DNA from: an uncultured Persicobacter sp.
GTDB taxonomy: Bacteria; Bacteroidota; Bacteroidia; Cytophagales; Cyclobacteriaceae
Assembly: GCA_947498325.1 (NCBI GenBank)
Contig: CANMKE010000025.1
Coordinates: forward strand, 1 to 64,000
Direction of reading: 5' to 3'
Length of the DNA stretch: 64,000 nucleotides
Shown: one piece after another, positions 56,391 through 64,000 of the stretch
Layout: each line of letters opens with the position of its first letter
How positions within the stretch are numbered: the first letter of the stretch is position 1
Position numbers and translations under genes: made by a program
The notes under the pieces: model-generated
The model's database searches: none
What the model was told of the DNA's origin: nothing
What the model saw: the letters and a program-made list of their open reading frames with translations, nothing else

Positions 56391-57266
56391 ATGAGAACTG
56401 CCCTGAAAATATTTGCTTCAGCCACCTTGTTTCTTTTACTTTCTACCCTTGGAGTAGGTGTTTATTTTTACCAAACCAACCCAAGAATTCGTGCCATGGT
56501 AGAAAATGATGAGTCGGTACTGTATTATTTTCCTTCAAAGGCCATGCAGCCTATGGATGATCTTCCCCACAAAACCACCTGCCTGACGGTGGACGACTCC
56601 CTGAAAATATATACCTATCAGTTTGAGCCTTCCACGCCAAAAAAAGCCAACATCTTTTTTATTCATGGCGCGGGAGGTAATGTATCGACTGCTCAATACC
56701 TGATTCGGCCATTGATAGAAAATGGCTTTGGAGTATATGTGGTAGATTGGCGAGGATATGGAAAATCCAACGGCAAGCCCAGCTATCGTGGGGTGATGAA
56801 AGATACCGAGGCGGGTTTTGCTCACTTCATTGGCAGCGTTAAACCTGAGCAACTTAAAACCATTGTTTACGGTTGTTCCCTCGGAGGGCAACTGGCGGTC
56901 AAAATCACCAAAGATCATCAGCGAGAGGTGGATGCGTTGGTGCTCGACGGTGCTGTGGAATCGGCTCAGCGGCTTGCGATGGCGTATGCGCCCGTTGGCA
57001 TATTGAAAGCCCAGATTGAACAGTCGCCAGAAAAATTCAATCAGGAATATGTGGCCGTACGAGATATCGCCATGATCAAAGCTATTCCCAAATTAATTAT
57101 TCACAGTAAAAATGACCAGCAGGTGCCTTTGAGTCATGGTGAAAACCTCTTCAATGCCGCCTATGAACCCAAAAATTTATGGGTAACAGAAACAGCCCAT
57201 ATTCAGACCCTGAAAGTCTTGACTGCCGAGGCCATCGACAGGATTGAGGCATTGATAAAGGAATAA
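56391..57266 (+). CDS. Membrane-anchored alpha/beta hydrolase
   Basis: A 291-residue protein with an N-terminal hydrophobic anchor (residues 5-26). The hydrolase fold has the oxyanion region FFIHGAGGNVS, the nucleophile elbow YGCSLGGQLA (Ser in GCSLGG), Asp probably in IIHSKNDQQVPL, and His in TETAHIQTL. Relatives are monoacylglycerol lipase or BEM46-like serine hydrolases; the substrate is unknown. Transcribed alone. Confidence 0.87.
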   Translation: MRTALKIFASATLFLLLSTLGVGVYFYQTNPRIRAMVENDESVLYYFPSKAMQPMDDLPHKTTCLTVDDSLKIYTYQFEPSTPKKANIFFIHGAGGNVSTAQYLIRPLIENGFGVYVVDWRGYGKSNGKPSYRGVMKDTEAGFAHFIGSVKPEQLKTIVYGCSLGGQLAVKITKDHQREVDALVLDGAVESAQRLAMAYAPVGILKAQIEQSPEKFNQEYVAVRDIAMIKAIPKLIIHSKNDQQVPLSHGENLFNAAYEPKNLWVTETAHIQTLKVLTAEAIDRIEALIKE

Positions 57267-57992
57267 GTGATCTTTATTGCGCATGCTGTCAAAAATAGCT
57301 TACCAAAATGGGATTAATCATCACCGACCATGTCAATGTCATATAAGTTAAGGATTTTAGGTGGTGCTATCTGAATTTTAAATGCATGTAGAGACGGTAT
57401 TCTTAACGACTCACATGACAATTTGAATAATTCAAGGCGAAAATGAAGCTTATAGTTACAGGCATACCATCAACATTGTCCCTCCGCTGATCAACATTTT
57501 CAAATATCTTCCTTTTCTCTCCCCCACCACAGAAAAGTTCAAGAACAAAGCCCTCCACGGAAAGGGTCAGCATTAAAACAATAATTCCTTCAGGTGCTCG
57601 AATAATTAATAATCATCCATTTCATTGCAATAACCCTCCGCCAAGCAACACCCTATTCACGGTATTTTTAATTCAGCAACCCCAAGATTAAGAAGTCATC
57701 AGGAGGACGCCCCACGATAGTGGTTCCGTGTGAATTGACAATTACACAATTTTAAGCCTGCAAAAGCCCCTTAATTTTGAAACTCGCAAAATCGACCTCC
57801 AGCACTTCTAAATTTAACATTGGGCAACCGCAATCAAGGCTTTTGATAATGAAATATACTTTTTCGGGAAGTTGGCAAGATGCACCTGTTTTTTTAGGCC
57901 ATTTTGAAAATCTCGTAATCCGACCTGCCGCAGGAGCCTGTCAGGTCAATTAAAAAGATCATAATCATATGAATTTAATAAAAATAGCCCCG
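57267..57992. other. Long intergenic region with one small hairpin (726 bp)
   Basis: No convincing gene in six frames. GACCTG (57922-57927) and CAGGTC (57942-57947) form a hairpin typical of small dispersed palindromes. The rest is AT-rich and unstructured by eye. Its length before the small exported protein leaves room for an unrecognised small RNA, but nothing specific supports one. Confidence 0.45.
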
Positions 57993-58000
57993 TACATTTG
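57993..58000 (+). promoter_or_regulatory. -7 element (TACATTTG) of the small exported protein gene
   Basis: An exact match to TAnnTTTG, 42 bp before the ATG at 58042. A purine-rich AATAAAAATAG tract lies upstream where the -33 would be. Confidence 0.6.
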
Positions 58001-58041
58001 TAATGTAATCAATTAGCAAATAACACAAATCAATTACAACG

Positions 58042-58389
58042 ATGAAAAAATTCTTATCTATTGCCTTCGCCCTATTATTGGCAGCATCTTTCGCTTTTGC
58101 AGGTACCAACGACAATGAAGCTGCTAAAGGAAAATCTTTCTTCCGAGTGATCTCTAACTCGAATGCTGAAACTTACAAAGTGTTATACATGGCTAACATG
58201 GACTCTAAAGTAGTGGTATCACTATATAATGAAGCAGGTTCATTGGTTGCAAAAACAGCTGTAAAAGACAAAGACAACTTCATGAAACCATTCCGTTTCG
58301 AGCGTATGCCTAAAGGGACTTACACTGTAGTTGTAAAGGATGGTTTTGGCGTAACCCGCAAAACTTTCGAGCACAACCCATCACACTAA
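58042..58389 (+). CDS. Small exported protein, likely beta-sandwich (DUF3244-like), well expressed
   Basis: A 115-residue protein with a clear signal peptide (MKKFLSIAFALLLAASFAFA). The mature part of about 95 residues is predicted as alternating beta strands (KVLYMANMDSKVVVSLYNEAGSLVAKTAV, MPKGTYTVVVKDGFGVTRKTFEH), the pattern of DUF3244-type or T9SS-CTD-like sandwiches. It lacks a full sorting-domain signature and any catalytic motif. A good promoter, an optimal-looking codon set rich in A/T-ending codons, and a strong terminator suggest high expression. Envelope structural or stress role is a guess. Confidence 0.8.
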   Translation: MKKFLSIAFALLLAASFAFAGTNDNEAAKGKSFFRVISNSNAETYKVLYMANMDSKVVVSLYNEAGSLVAKTAVKDKDNFMKPFRFERMPKGTYTVVVKDGFGVTRKTFEHNPSH

Positions 58390-58390
58390 T

Positions 58391-58459
58391 TGATTCATCG
58401 GCGAAGGTTGACGCAAGGGCAATGATGTATTGCCCTCGGCGATTCAACCCGATGAATCA
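58391..58459. repeat. Long three-tier hairpin after the small exported protein gene
   Basis: TGATTCATCGG (58391-58401) pairs with CCGATGAATCA (58449-58459). GTTGA/TCAAC and GGGCAAT/ATTGCCC form inner stems. There is no T-run after it on the plus strand; it may stabilise the 3' end of the mRNA or be a dispersed repeat. Confidence 0.55.
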
Positions 58460-58475
58460 TCAGTGAAAAATTCTT

Positions 58476-58498
58476 AAAAAAACCCTCGATCGTCGAGG
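58476..58498 (-). terminator. Terminator of mscL
   Basis: CCTCGA/TCGAGG closes a 3-base loop (58484-58498). On the minus strand it is followed by GTTTTTTT, about 40 bp past the mscL stop. Confidence 0.65.
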
Positions 58499-58504
58499 AG
58501 CCAT

Positions 58505-58531
58505 AATGCCTTTTCAAGGGCATTTTTTTTT
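58505..58531 (+). terminator. Terminator of the small exported protein gene
   Basis: AATGCC and GGCATT form a stem with an 8-base loop, followed by a run of nine T on the plus strand, 116 bp past the stop. It converges with the mscL terminator. Confidence 0.7.
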
Positions 58532-58535
58532 GCCC

Positions 58536-59012
58536 CTACTTTTCTGAAGGACCTGACTTTTGGTCTCCATCAGGGCGTTGAGCCTTCTGCAATTTGAGCT
58601 GTTCTTGCAGTAAATCACTGATCTCACTGAGCAATTCAATATTCTTGGGTGTTTTAACCGTGCCATCTTTAGGATCATCAGATTGGTTCCTAAAGGCATT
58701 CATCACCTTAACCACAAAAAAGACACTCAGCCCAATAATCATAAAGTGGATCCCCGCATCAATCAGCTTTCCATAACCAATCGCGATCTCGGTAATCTTT
58801 GAGCCATCCGCTGCTTTCCCCGCCTCTCGCAGCACCACCTCATACTCACTCCAGTCAATACCTTCCGTAATGTACGACAAAGGGGGAAGCATAATTTCCT
58901 TTACCAGCACATCCACCACCTTATTGAATGCCTGCCCGATAATTACCCCAATGGCGATATCAATCATATTGCCCTTAATCGCAAACTCCTTAAACTCCTT
59001 CAGTAAACCCAT
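58536..59012 (-). CDS. mscL: Large-conductance mechanosensitive channel MscL
   Basis: A 158-residue inner-membrane channel that opens under membrane tension in osmotic downshock. The N-terminal MGLLKEFKEFAIKGNMIDIAIGVIIGQAFNKVVDVLV matches the MscL first helix and gate. TM2 is HFMIIGLSVFFVVKVMNAF, followed by the charged C-terminal bundle (ELLSEISDLLQEQLKLQKAQ). It is slightly longer than E. coli MscL (136) because of the periplasmic loop and the acidic tail. Convergent with the small exported protein gene. Confidence 0.96.
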   Translation of the reverse strand: MGLLKEFKEFAIKGNMIDIAIGVIIGQAFNKVVDVLVKEIMLPPLSYITEGIDWSEYEVVLREAGKAADGSKITEIAIGYGKLIDAGIHFMIIGLSVFFVVKVMNAFRNQSDDPKDGTVKTPKNIELLSEISDLLQEQLKLQKAQRPDGDQKSGPSEK

Positions 59013-59227
59013 CGCTCTCTATTGCTATTAATGCCTACACTACCAATTATCCCCCCCTTTTGTTGCTCCTTTTCATTAATACTCCCAGTCGATTTAATGC
59101 CTAAAAAAAATCATGAAGCCCCCAATTAGTGGTATCTTCAGCAAAATCTTATAAACCAAAAGCAAAATTCCATAACACAAAACCGATCTGCCCGACCGAC
59201 CTTTGTAATACACAAAACAACCATCCC

Positions 59228-61459
59228 ATGAAAAGCAATGCACTCACCGAAACGCCCCTCAGATATCAGCAATTTCCTGTAAAAGGCATGAGCTGCGCCT
59301 CTTGTGCTGCTCAGGTAAGCAAGGCTTTACAGGCCGTTGCAGGGGTTAAAGAAGCACAGGTCAATTTGGCTACCCATCAGGTACAAGTCAGTATGGAAGC
59401 ACCTATCGGAGAAAAAACTTTGCAGGAAGCCGTTCAACGGGCAGGTTTTGAATTATTGCTTGAAATAGAAGACCCCACTGCTGAAAGGGAAAAGCTGCAA
59501 AATCAAAAATTACAGCAACTGAAAAGCCAAAGCCTCTGGGCCATGATTTTCACCCTTCCTGTTGTCATTATCGGCATGTTATTCATGGATTGGGAGGCTG
59601 GCCGATGGCTCTCAATGCTTTTGTCGGTACCTGTTTTAGGGATTTTCGGACGCTCATTTTATATCAATGCCTGGCAACACGCCAAACATGGAAATGCCAA
59701 TATGGACACCCTTGTGGCCCTGAGCACAGGCATTGCCTTTGGCTTCAGTGTTTTTAATACTTTAAATCCTGCCTTTTGGCTCCAAAGGGGCATGGAACCG
59801 CATGTTTATTTTGAAGCCTCCACGGTGATCATCACCTTTATTTCCTTCGGAAGGTGGCTCGAACAGCGGGCAAAGTCAAAAACCAATAGCGCCATTCAAA
59901 AACTGATGGGCATGCAGGCCAAATTTGTCAAAGTGAAAATGGCACAGGAGTTTGTGGAAATCCCTATTCATGAAGTACAGGCAGGCATGGAGGTACTCGT
60001 GCACCCTGCCGAGCGTATTCCTGTGGATGGGCAGGTGATCAAGGGGCACTCTTTTGTGGAAGAAAGTATGCTCACGGGAGAGCCTGTTGCGGTCGAAAAA
60101 AATGCGGGCGACAAGCTGTTTGCGGGAACGATAAACCAAAAAGGAATATTACACTTCCAGGCTGAAAAAGTAGGAAAAGACAGCCTCCTCGGACAAATGA
60201 TTGAGCGCGTACAGCAGGCACAGGGCTCACAGGCTCCCGTCCAAAAATTGGCCGATAAAATTGCCAGTATCTTTGTGCCGACCATCCTCTTTTTATCTGT
60301 GCTGACTTTTGCCCTGTGGCTGTTTTTTGGCGGTATGGCCTTTTTCCCACAGGCAATGATGTCGGCGGTAACGGTTTTGGTTATTGCCTGCCCCTGTGCT
60401 TTGGGGCTTGCCACACCCACGGCCATCATGGTGGGCGTAGGCAAGGGAGCTGAAGAAAATATCCTGATTAAAGACGCCGAAAGCCTTGAAATTGCCCATC
60501 GTGTCGATACGGTAGTGCTCGACAAAACAGGAACCCTCACCGAAGGTCAGCCTGTGGTAGTGCATCAGTTTTGGGCGGATAAAAGTAAGGCAGATATCCT
60601 CGAACAAATAGAAAAATCTTCGGAACACCCTTTGGCTTCCGCAGTCCTTAAAGCACTTCCGAAAACTACGCCAGCCGATGAAATCCCACCACTGAAAACC
60701 TTCGAAAGCCTCACGGGGCAAGGGGTACGAGCCCAAAGTCAGGATCAGAAATGGTATTGGGTAGGCAACCTCAGCCTGGTGGCTTCACAATATCAGCAAC
60801 TTCCCGAAACCGTACAGACACAGGCTGAACAGTGGCAGGAACTTGGACATACGGTCGTGTATTTTGCTGACGATCACCACATCCTGAGCATCTTTGCCAT
60901 TCAGGATCAACTTAAACCTCAGGCATCAGCAGCGATCAGCAACCTGAAAAAAGCAGGCATTACGCCTTATATGCTCACGGGCGATCACCCAACAACAGCC
61001 AAACACATGGCTTCACAGGCGGGTATCGATCATTATAAGGGGGGCGTACTACCTTCGGAAAAAGCCGCCTTTATCCGCCAGCTACAGGCCGAAGGGAAAA
61101 TTGTGGCCATGGTAGGCGATGGCATCAATGACGCCGAAGCACTCGCCACTGCCGACATCTCTATGGCGATGGGACAGGGGACGGATATTGCTATGGAAGT
61201 GGCCAAAATCACCCTGATGACCAACGACCTCCACGCTATTCTTCGTGCCTTCCGATTGTCAAAAATGACCGTCAGGGGAATTCATCAAAACCTGTTCTGG
61301 GCATTTATTTATAACCTGATCGGTATTCCGCTGGCCATGGGTGTTCTCTACCCTTTCAATGGTTTTCTGCTGAATCCCATGATTGCGGGGCTGGCGATGG
61401 GACTGAGTTCCGTTTCGGTGGTCAGTAACAGTTTACGCCTCAAAAAACAGTCCCTGTAA
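59228..61459 (+). CDS. copA: Copper-translocating P1B-type ATPase (CopA-like)
   Basis: A 743-residue pump. I chose the ATG at 59228 because MKSNALTETPLRYQQFPVKG leads straight into the metal-binding domain; an upstream GTG only adds a polar stretch. One HMA domain has GMSCASCAAQ (Cys23 and Cys26). Eight membrane helices follow with the CPC motif in VIACPCALGLATP. The cytoplasmic domains carry TGEPVAV, DKTGTLTEG (phosphorylated Asp), the SSEHPLA copper-ATPase HP motif, MLTGDHPTTAKH and GDGINDAEAL. It exports Cu(I) from the cytoplasm. The HYC_CC_PP gene follows 96 bp later. Confidence 0.95.
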   Translation: MKSNALTETPLRYQQFPVKGMSCASCAAQVSKALQAVAGVKEAQVNLATHQVQVSMEAPIGEKTLQEAVQRAGFELLLEIEDPTAEREKLQNQKLQQLKSQSLWAMIFTLPVVIIGMLFMDWEAGRWLSMLLSVPVLGIFGRSFYINAWQHAKHGNANMDTLVALSTGIAFGFSVFNTLNPAFWLQRGMEPHVYFEASTVIITFISFGRWLEQRAKSKTNSAIQKLMGMQAKFVKVKMAQEFVEIPIHEVQAGMEVLVHPAERIPVDGQVIKGHSFVEESMLTGEPVAVEKNAGDKLFAGTINQKGILHFQAEKVGKDSLLGQMIERVQQAQGSQAPVQKLADKIASIFVPTILFLSVLTFALWLFFGGMAFFPQAMMSAVTVLVIACPCALGLATPTAIMVGVGKGAEENILIKDAESLEIAHRVDTVVLDKTGTLTEGQPVVVHQFWADKSKADILEQIEKSSEHPLASAVLKALPKTTPADEIPPLKTFESLTGQGVRAQSQDQKWYWVGNLSLVASQYQQLPETVQTQAEQWQELGHTVVYFADDHHILSIFAIQDQLKPQASAAISNLKKAGITPYMLTGDHPTTAKHMASQAGIDHYKGGVLPSEKAAFIRQLQAEGKIVAMVGDGINDAEALATADISMAMGQGTDIAMEVAKITLMTNDLHAILRAFRLSKMTVRGIHQNLFWAFIYNLIGIPLAMGVLYPFNGFLLNPMIAGLAMGLSSVSVVSNSLRLKKQSL

Positions 61460-61555
61460 ATCAGGAGATTTTAAGCTGATGCTGATTCAATTTTTCAGCA
61501 AAAAAAATCATCCACTATTCCAATAAAACACAAAACATTGTAATTTACAGTTCAA

Positions 61556-61963
61556 ATGGCGAAACGCATCTCACATATTATCCTATCCATGCTCGTGTTG
61601 CTCTCGACGATCGGTATCGTCGTGGACAAGCATTATATGGGTAATCATTTGATGAGCGTTGCCTTTTATCAAAAAGCACCATCCTGTTGCCCGATGCCTA
61701 CGGAGCATTCCGAAAAAAATCACGGCTGTCGCAATGAGATGAGTGTGCAAAAAATTCAGGATGTCTTTCAACGGCTGGATTTCCATTTTGACTTCATCGC
61801 TCCACAGGCGATCAACTCCCACGATATTTTCTTGCAGGCATGGCAATTGCTCTGCGCCTTAATGGCGGAGCATCACCGTGCGCCCGAAAATATTTTTCGG
61901 GAAGCCCCACCGTCGCCCGACGGTCAGGCACTCCGGCTGAGCATTCAGTCGTTTATTTGTTAG
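61556..61963 (+). CDS. HYC_CC_PP-family small protein
   Basis: A 135-residue protein with an N-terminal membrane or signal segment (RISHIILSMLVLLSTIGIVV). The family motif is present: VDKHYMGNHL, then PSCCPMPTEHSEKNHGCRNEM with a CC pair and a third Cys, next to His and Met residues suited to binding Cu(I). A PP pair lies near the C-terminus (EAPPSPDG). The family is found beside heavy-metal RND and TonB genes in Bacteroidota, and here it sits between the copper ATPase and the CusA-like pump. A periplasmic metal-binding or sensing role is inferred. Confidence 0.8.
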   Translation: MAKRISHIILSMLVLLSTIGIVVDKHYMGNHLMSVAFYQKAPSCCPMPTEHSEKNHGCRNEMSVQKIQDVFQRLDFHFDFIAPQAINSHDIFLQAWQLLCALMAEHHRAPENIFREAPPSPDGQALRLSIQSFIC

Positions 61964-62044
61964 ACCTCTCCTTATTATAGGTTGGGGTGGATGATATTGT
62001 CCACAGATTACGCAGATTTCCACAGATTATTTGATGTCGAAAAT

Positions 62045-62071
62045 CTATCGCGAGAGTCCCTCTCGTGATAG
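62045..62071. repeat. 27-bp palindromic repeat, left copy
   Basis: CTATCGCGAGAG at its start and CTCTCGTGATAG at its end fold on themselves with one mismatch (plus 3 central bases). The whole unit is the exact reverse complement of the unit at 62318-62344. A further hairpin (AAGCG/CGCTT) follows at about 62089-62105. Confidence 0.75.
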
Positions 62072-62145
62072 GCCATGTTTTTTTTAGTTCAAGCGTCCCG
62101 CTTGGACTAAAGATATCGTGATGAAATTTTTGTGCCTATCGGTAC

Positions 62146-62165
62146 GGACGTTGCATGCAACGTCC
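62146..62165. repeat. 20-bp perfect palindrome
   Basis: GGACGTTGCA followed by its exact inverse, preceded by TATCGGTAC. Part of the repeat cluster before the RND gene. Confidence 0.7.
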
Positions 62166-62197
62166 CTACATCAAGCAATCAAATTCTATTTGACAAC

Positions 62198-62228
62198 TGT
62201 ACGGGCTGACCTATGTGTCTGCCCGAAT
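62198..62228. repeat. Dispersed palindromic repeat, copy 2 (GTACGGG...CCCGAA type)
   Basis: It has the same outer bases as the copy at 54173-54203. The inner stem is CGGGCTGAC / GTCTGCCCG, changed on both arms, so the hairpin is kept while the sequence differs. Confidence 0.6.
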
Positions 62229-62317
62229 CAATTCATAATCGGATAAAATTTGGATACACACAGAGGTGTCTCCGTACAGCGTTCCATCCCCAGACACCAA
62301 TATCAACGAAATAAAAT

Positions 62318-62344
62318 CTATCACGAGAGGGACTCTCGCGATAG
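62318..62344. repeat. 27-bp palindromic repeat, right copy (inverted)
   Basis: Exact reverse complement of 62045-62071. The pair encloses about 246 bp, including the two smaller palindromes, giving a layout like a paired REP/BIME unit. Confidence 0.75.
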
Positions 62345-62373
62345 CATTGGGTAATTATTTTGGTCCAAGCGAA

Positions 62374-62395
62374 GGGCTGACACACAGATCAGCCC
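62374..62395. repeat. Short inverted repeat just before the RND pump gene
   Basis: GGGCTGA and TCAGCCC flank an 8-base loop, 30 bp before the ATG at 62425. It shares GGGCTGA with the repeat at 62202 and may sit in the mRNA leader. Confidence 0.5.
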
Positions 62396-62424
62396 CTACA
62401 ACGTCCACGGTCTATCAAAAAATC

Positions 62425-64000
62425 ATGATCAAATTCTTTCTACATAACCGCCTCGTGACGGTGTTGTTGATCCTTGCCCTTGTGGTTTGGGGGATCATCA
62501 CGGCGCCTTTTGGCTGGAAAATCGGTGGGCTCCCCTCCGATCCGGTGGCTATTGATGCCATTCCCGACATCGGGGAAAATCAGCAAATTGTTTTTACCGA
62601 ATGGCCGGGACACGCTCCTCAGGACATTGAGGATCAGGTCTCGTATCCGCTGACGACTTACTTGCTTGGCTTGCCGGGCGTCAAGTCGGTGCGTTCGTCT
62701 TCTGTCTTCGGCTTTTCAAGTATCTATGTTATTTTCAAAGAGGACGTCGAGTTTTACTGGTCGCGCTCGCGGATCCTCGAAAAATTAAATGCCCTTCCTG
62801 CGGGCTTGTTGCCTGCGGGGGTAAGCCCGACGCTGGGCCCTGATGCGACGGCATTGGGTCAGGTGTTTTGGTACACAATTGAAGGTCGCGACCAAAACAA
62901 TCAGCCGACGGGCGGATGGAGCCTTCAGGACATTCGTTCGGCGCAGGACTTTTTGGTCAAGTATGGGCTAAACGCTGTCGAAGGGGTGGCTGAAGTCGCT
63001 TCGATCGGTGGATATGTCAAGGAGTATCAGGTCGATGTTGATCCCGATGCTTTGAATGCTTATCACCTGTCGCTTTCGCAAGTGATGAAAGCCGTTCAGC
63101 AATCCAATAAAGATGTTGGGGCGAAGACGGTCGAGATCAATCAGGCGGAATATTTGATCCGTGGGCTTGGGCTGATCAAAAGCACTCAAGACATTGAAGA
63201 AGCAGTAGTGGCAGTTCAGAGCAATGTACCTGTTCGGGTCAAGGACGTGGCGCATGTGAAGCTGGGCCCTGCGAACCGTCGCGGACTGTTGGACAAAGAC
63301 GGCGCCGAGGCAGTCGGTGGAGTGGTCGTTGCCCGTTATGGTGCCAACCCTTTGCAGGTGATTAATAAACTAAAGGAAAAAATCAAACAGATGGCCCCGG
63401 GCATGCCTCAAAAAACATTGAAGGACGGGCGGGTGAGCAAGCTGACGATCGTTCCGTTTTATGATCGCTCGACCCTGATCCACGAAACCCTCGGCACTTT
63501 GCGCGAAGCCTTGAGCATGGAGGTTTTAATTTCTATTTTGGTGGTGATCGTGATGGTGATCAACCTGCGGGCTTCCTTGCTGATCTCAAGTCTGTTGCCG
63601 ATTGCGGTGCTGTCGGTCTTTATCGTGATGCGCTATGCGGGCGTGGATGCCAACATTGTGGCGCTGTCGGGCATTGCCATTGCGATCGGGACGATGGTCG
63701 ATCTGGGGATTGTCATGTCGGAGAATATTATCAAACATCTCGACGAAGCGCCTCCCGAACAGAAATTAATTGACACGATATATATAGGTGCAAAAGAAGT
63801 CGGCAGTGCGATCATTACGGCAGTGGCGACGACGATCGTCAGCTTCGTGCCAGTCTTTACCATGCAAGCCTCCGAGGGCAAACTATTTCGTCCGCTCGCC
63901 TTCACCAAATCCTTTGCGCTTTTGTCCGCCTTGGTAGTATCTTTGTTGATTTTGCCAACACTCGCTTATTGGTTCTTCGGTTGGAAAGTCCGCAGTGAAC
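62425..64000 (+). CDS. CusA/CzcA-family heavy-metal efflux RND transporter (partial, runs off the window)
   Basis: An open frame of 525 codons from the ATG at 62425 to the window end, with no stop. It starts MIKFFLHNRLVTVLLILALVVWG (first membrane helix). HME-RND landmarks follow: DPVAIDAIPDIGENQQIVFTEWPGHAPQDIEDQVSYPLTT (given by its features AIPDI and EWPG), LPGVKSVRSSSVFGFSSIYVIF, GPDATALGQVFWYTIEG, and the TM region SGIAIAIGTMVDLGIVMSENI with the charged residues of the proton path. Full-length members are about 1040-1250 residues, so about half is present. It exports Cu/Ag or Co/Zn/Cd across the envelope; the CopA and HYC_CC_PP neighbours favour copper or silver. Confidence 0.93.
   Translation, partial: MIKFFLHNRLVTVLLILALVVWGIITAPFGWKIGGLPSDPVAIDAIPDIGENQQIVFTEWPGHAPQDIEDQVSYPLTTYLLGLPGVKSVRSSSVFGFSSIYVIFKEDVEFYWSRSRILEKLNALPAGLLPAGVSPTLGPDATALGQVFWYTIEGRDQNNQPTGGWSLQDIRSAQDFLVKYGLNAVEGVAEVASIGGYVKEYQVDVDPDALNAYHLSLSQVMKAVQQSNKDVGAKTVEINQAEYLIRGLGLIKSTQDIEEAVVAVQSNVPVRVKDVAHVKLGPANRRGLLDKDGAEAVGGVVVARYGANPLQVINKLKEKIKQMAPGMPQKTLKDGRVSKLTIVPFYDRSTLIHETLGTLREALSMEVLISILVVIVMVINLRASLLISSLLPIAVLSVFIVMRYAGVDANIVALSGIAIAIGTMVDLGIVMSENIIKHLDEAPPEQKLIDTIYIGAKEVGSAIITAVATTIVSFVPVFTMQASEGKLFRPLAFTKSFALLSALVVSLLILPTLAYWFFGWKVRSE

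Larger units (their letters stand above)
61964..62424. other. Repeat-rich intergenic region before the RND pump gene
   Basis: These 461 bp hold five palindromic elements (entered separately) and no gene. No TAnnTTTG promoter with a partner element was found close to the pump start. Confidence 0.6.

Noticed and set aside
59129-59227. Upstream GTG extension of the copper ATPase
   Set aside because: It adds 33 polar residues with no homology; the ATG at 59228 directly precedes the HMA domain.
1-64000. CRISPR array, tRNA/rRNA genes, prophage or integrative element
   Set aside because: No regularly spaced direct repeats, cloverleaf genes, integrase, transposase or phage structural genes were seen.

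Overview
The window is 64 kb from a Bacteroidota chromosome, most likely a marine, polysaccharide-degrading member of the Cytophagales; the genus is not determined. The support is a SusC/SusD pair, lipoprotein signal peptides, a type IX secretion (T9SS) C-terminal sorting domain, promoter elements of the Bacteroidota form TAnnTTTG, an AraC regulator fused to a periplasmic sensor, and the families DUF4202, DUF6377-like and HYC_CC_PP. I saw no tRNA, rRNA, CRISPR array, complete insertion sequence or phage gene.

Layout. 0.3-7.8 kb: a secreted S9 peptidase, an AsmA-like membrane-anchored protein and a secreted beta-propeller/amidohydrolase fusion. 8.0-11.8 kb: a vitamin-uptake group. A TPP riboswitch sits directly in front of a TonB-dependent receptor, and a PnuC-type permease and a NadR-like kinase overlap upstream of it. 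11.9-14.3 kb: an exported Gfo/Idh/MocA-type oxidoreductase and AnmK. 14.5-34.4 kb: an alginate utilisation locus, all on the minus strand. In transcription order it runs PL6 lyase lipoprotein, MFS transporter, PL7 lyase with two carbohydrate-binding modules; then SusC, SusD, PL7 lipoprotein and a 1298-residue T9SS protein with three copies of an unrecognised module; then two carbohydrate esterases; then a FadR-type GntR regulator. 34.9-47.6 kb: a small lipoprotein, glutaminyl cyclase, YbaK-type deacylase, a candidate 129-bp MITE, a membrane-spanning AraC regulator, an AMP-forming acyl-CoA ligase, a secreted GH13 enzyme with a DUF6377-like regulator, and an orphan histidine kinase. 48.2-59.0 kb: mostly housekeeping genes (YeeZ-like reductase, nitroreductase, Dph6-like ATPase, an exported MTA/SAH nucleosidase, RmuC, NUDIX, GNAT, DUF4202, MtfA-like peptidase with a SEC-C tail, alpha/beta hydrolase, a small exported protein, MscL). 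59.2-64.0 kb: a copper/heavy-metal group (CopA-type ATPase, HYC_CC_PP protein, start of a CusA/CzcA RND pump cut by the window end). A cluster of small palindromic repeats lies just before the pump.

How the genes work together. The PL6 and PL7 enzymes should cut alginate at the surface, SusC/SusD import oligomers, and the MFS carrier moves unsaturated monomers or uronates across the inner membrane. The enzymes that would turn DEH into KDG and onward (reductase, KDG kinase, KDPG aldolase, KdgF) are not here and must lie elsewhere. The strongest unannotated signal is regulatory. The promoters of the SusC and PL6 operons share a 41-bp architecture: a 15-bp upstream element with one mismatch, a fixed 9-bp gap, a TAnnTTTG -7 element, and a palindromic TTGGnnAACCAA-type site overlapping the -7 by 3 bp. 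The neighbouring FadR-type regulator is the natural candidate to bind it.
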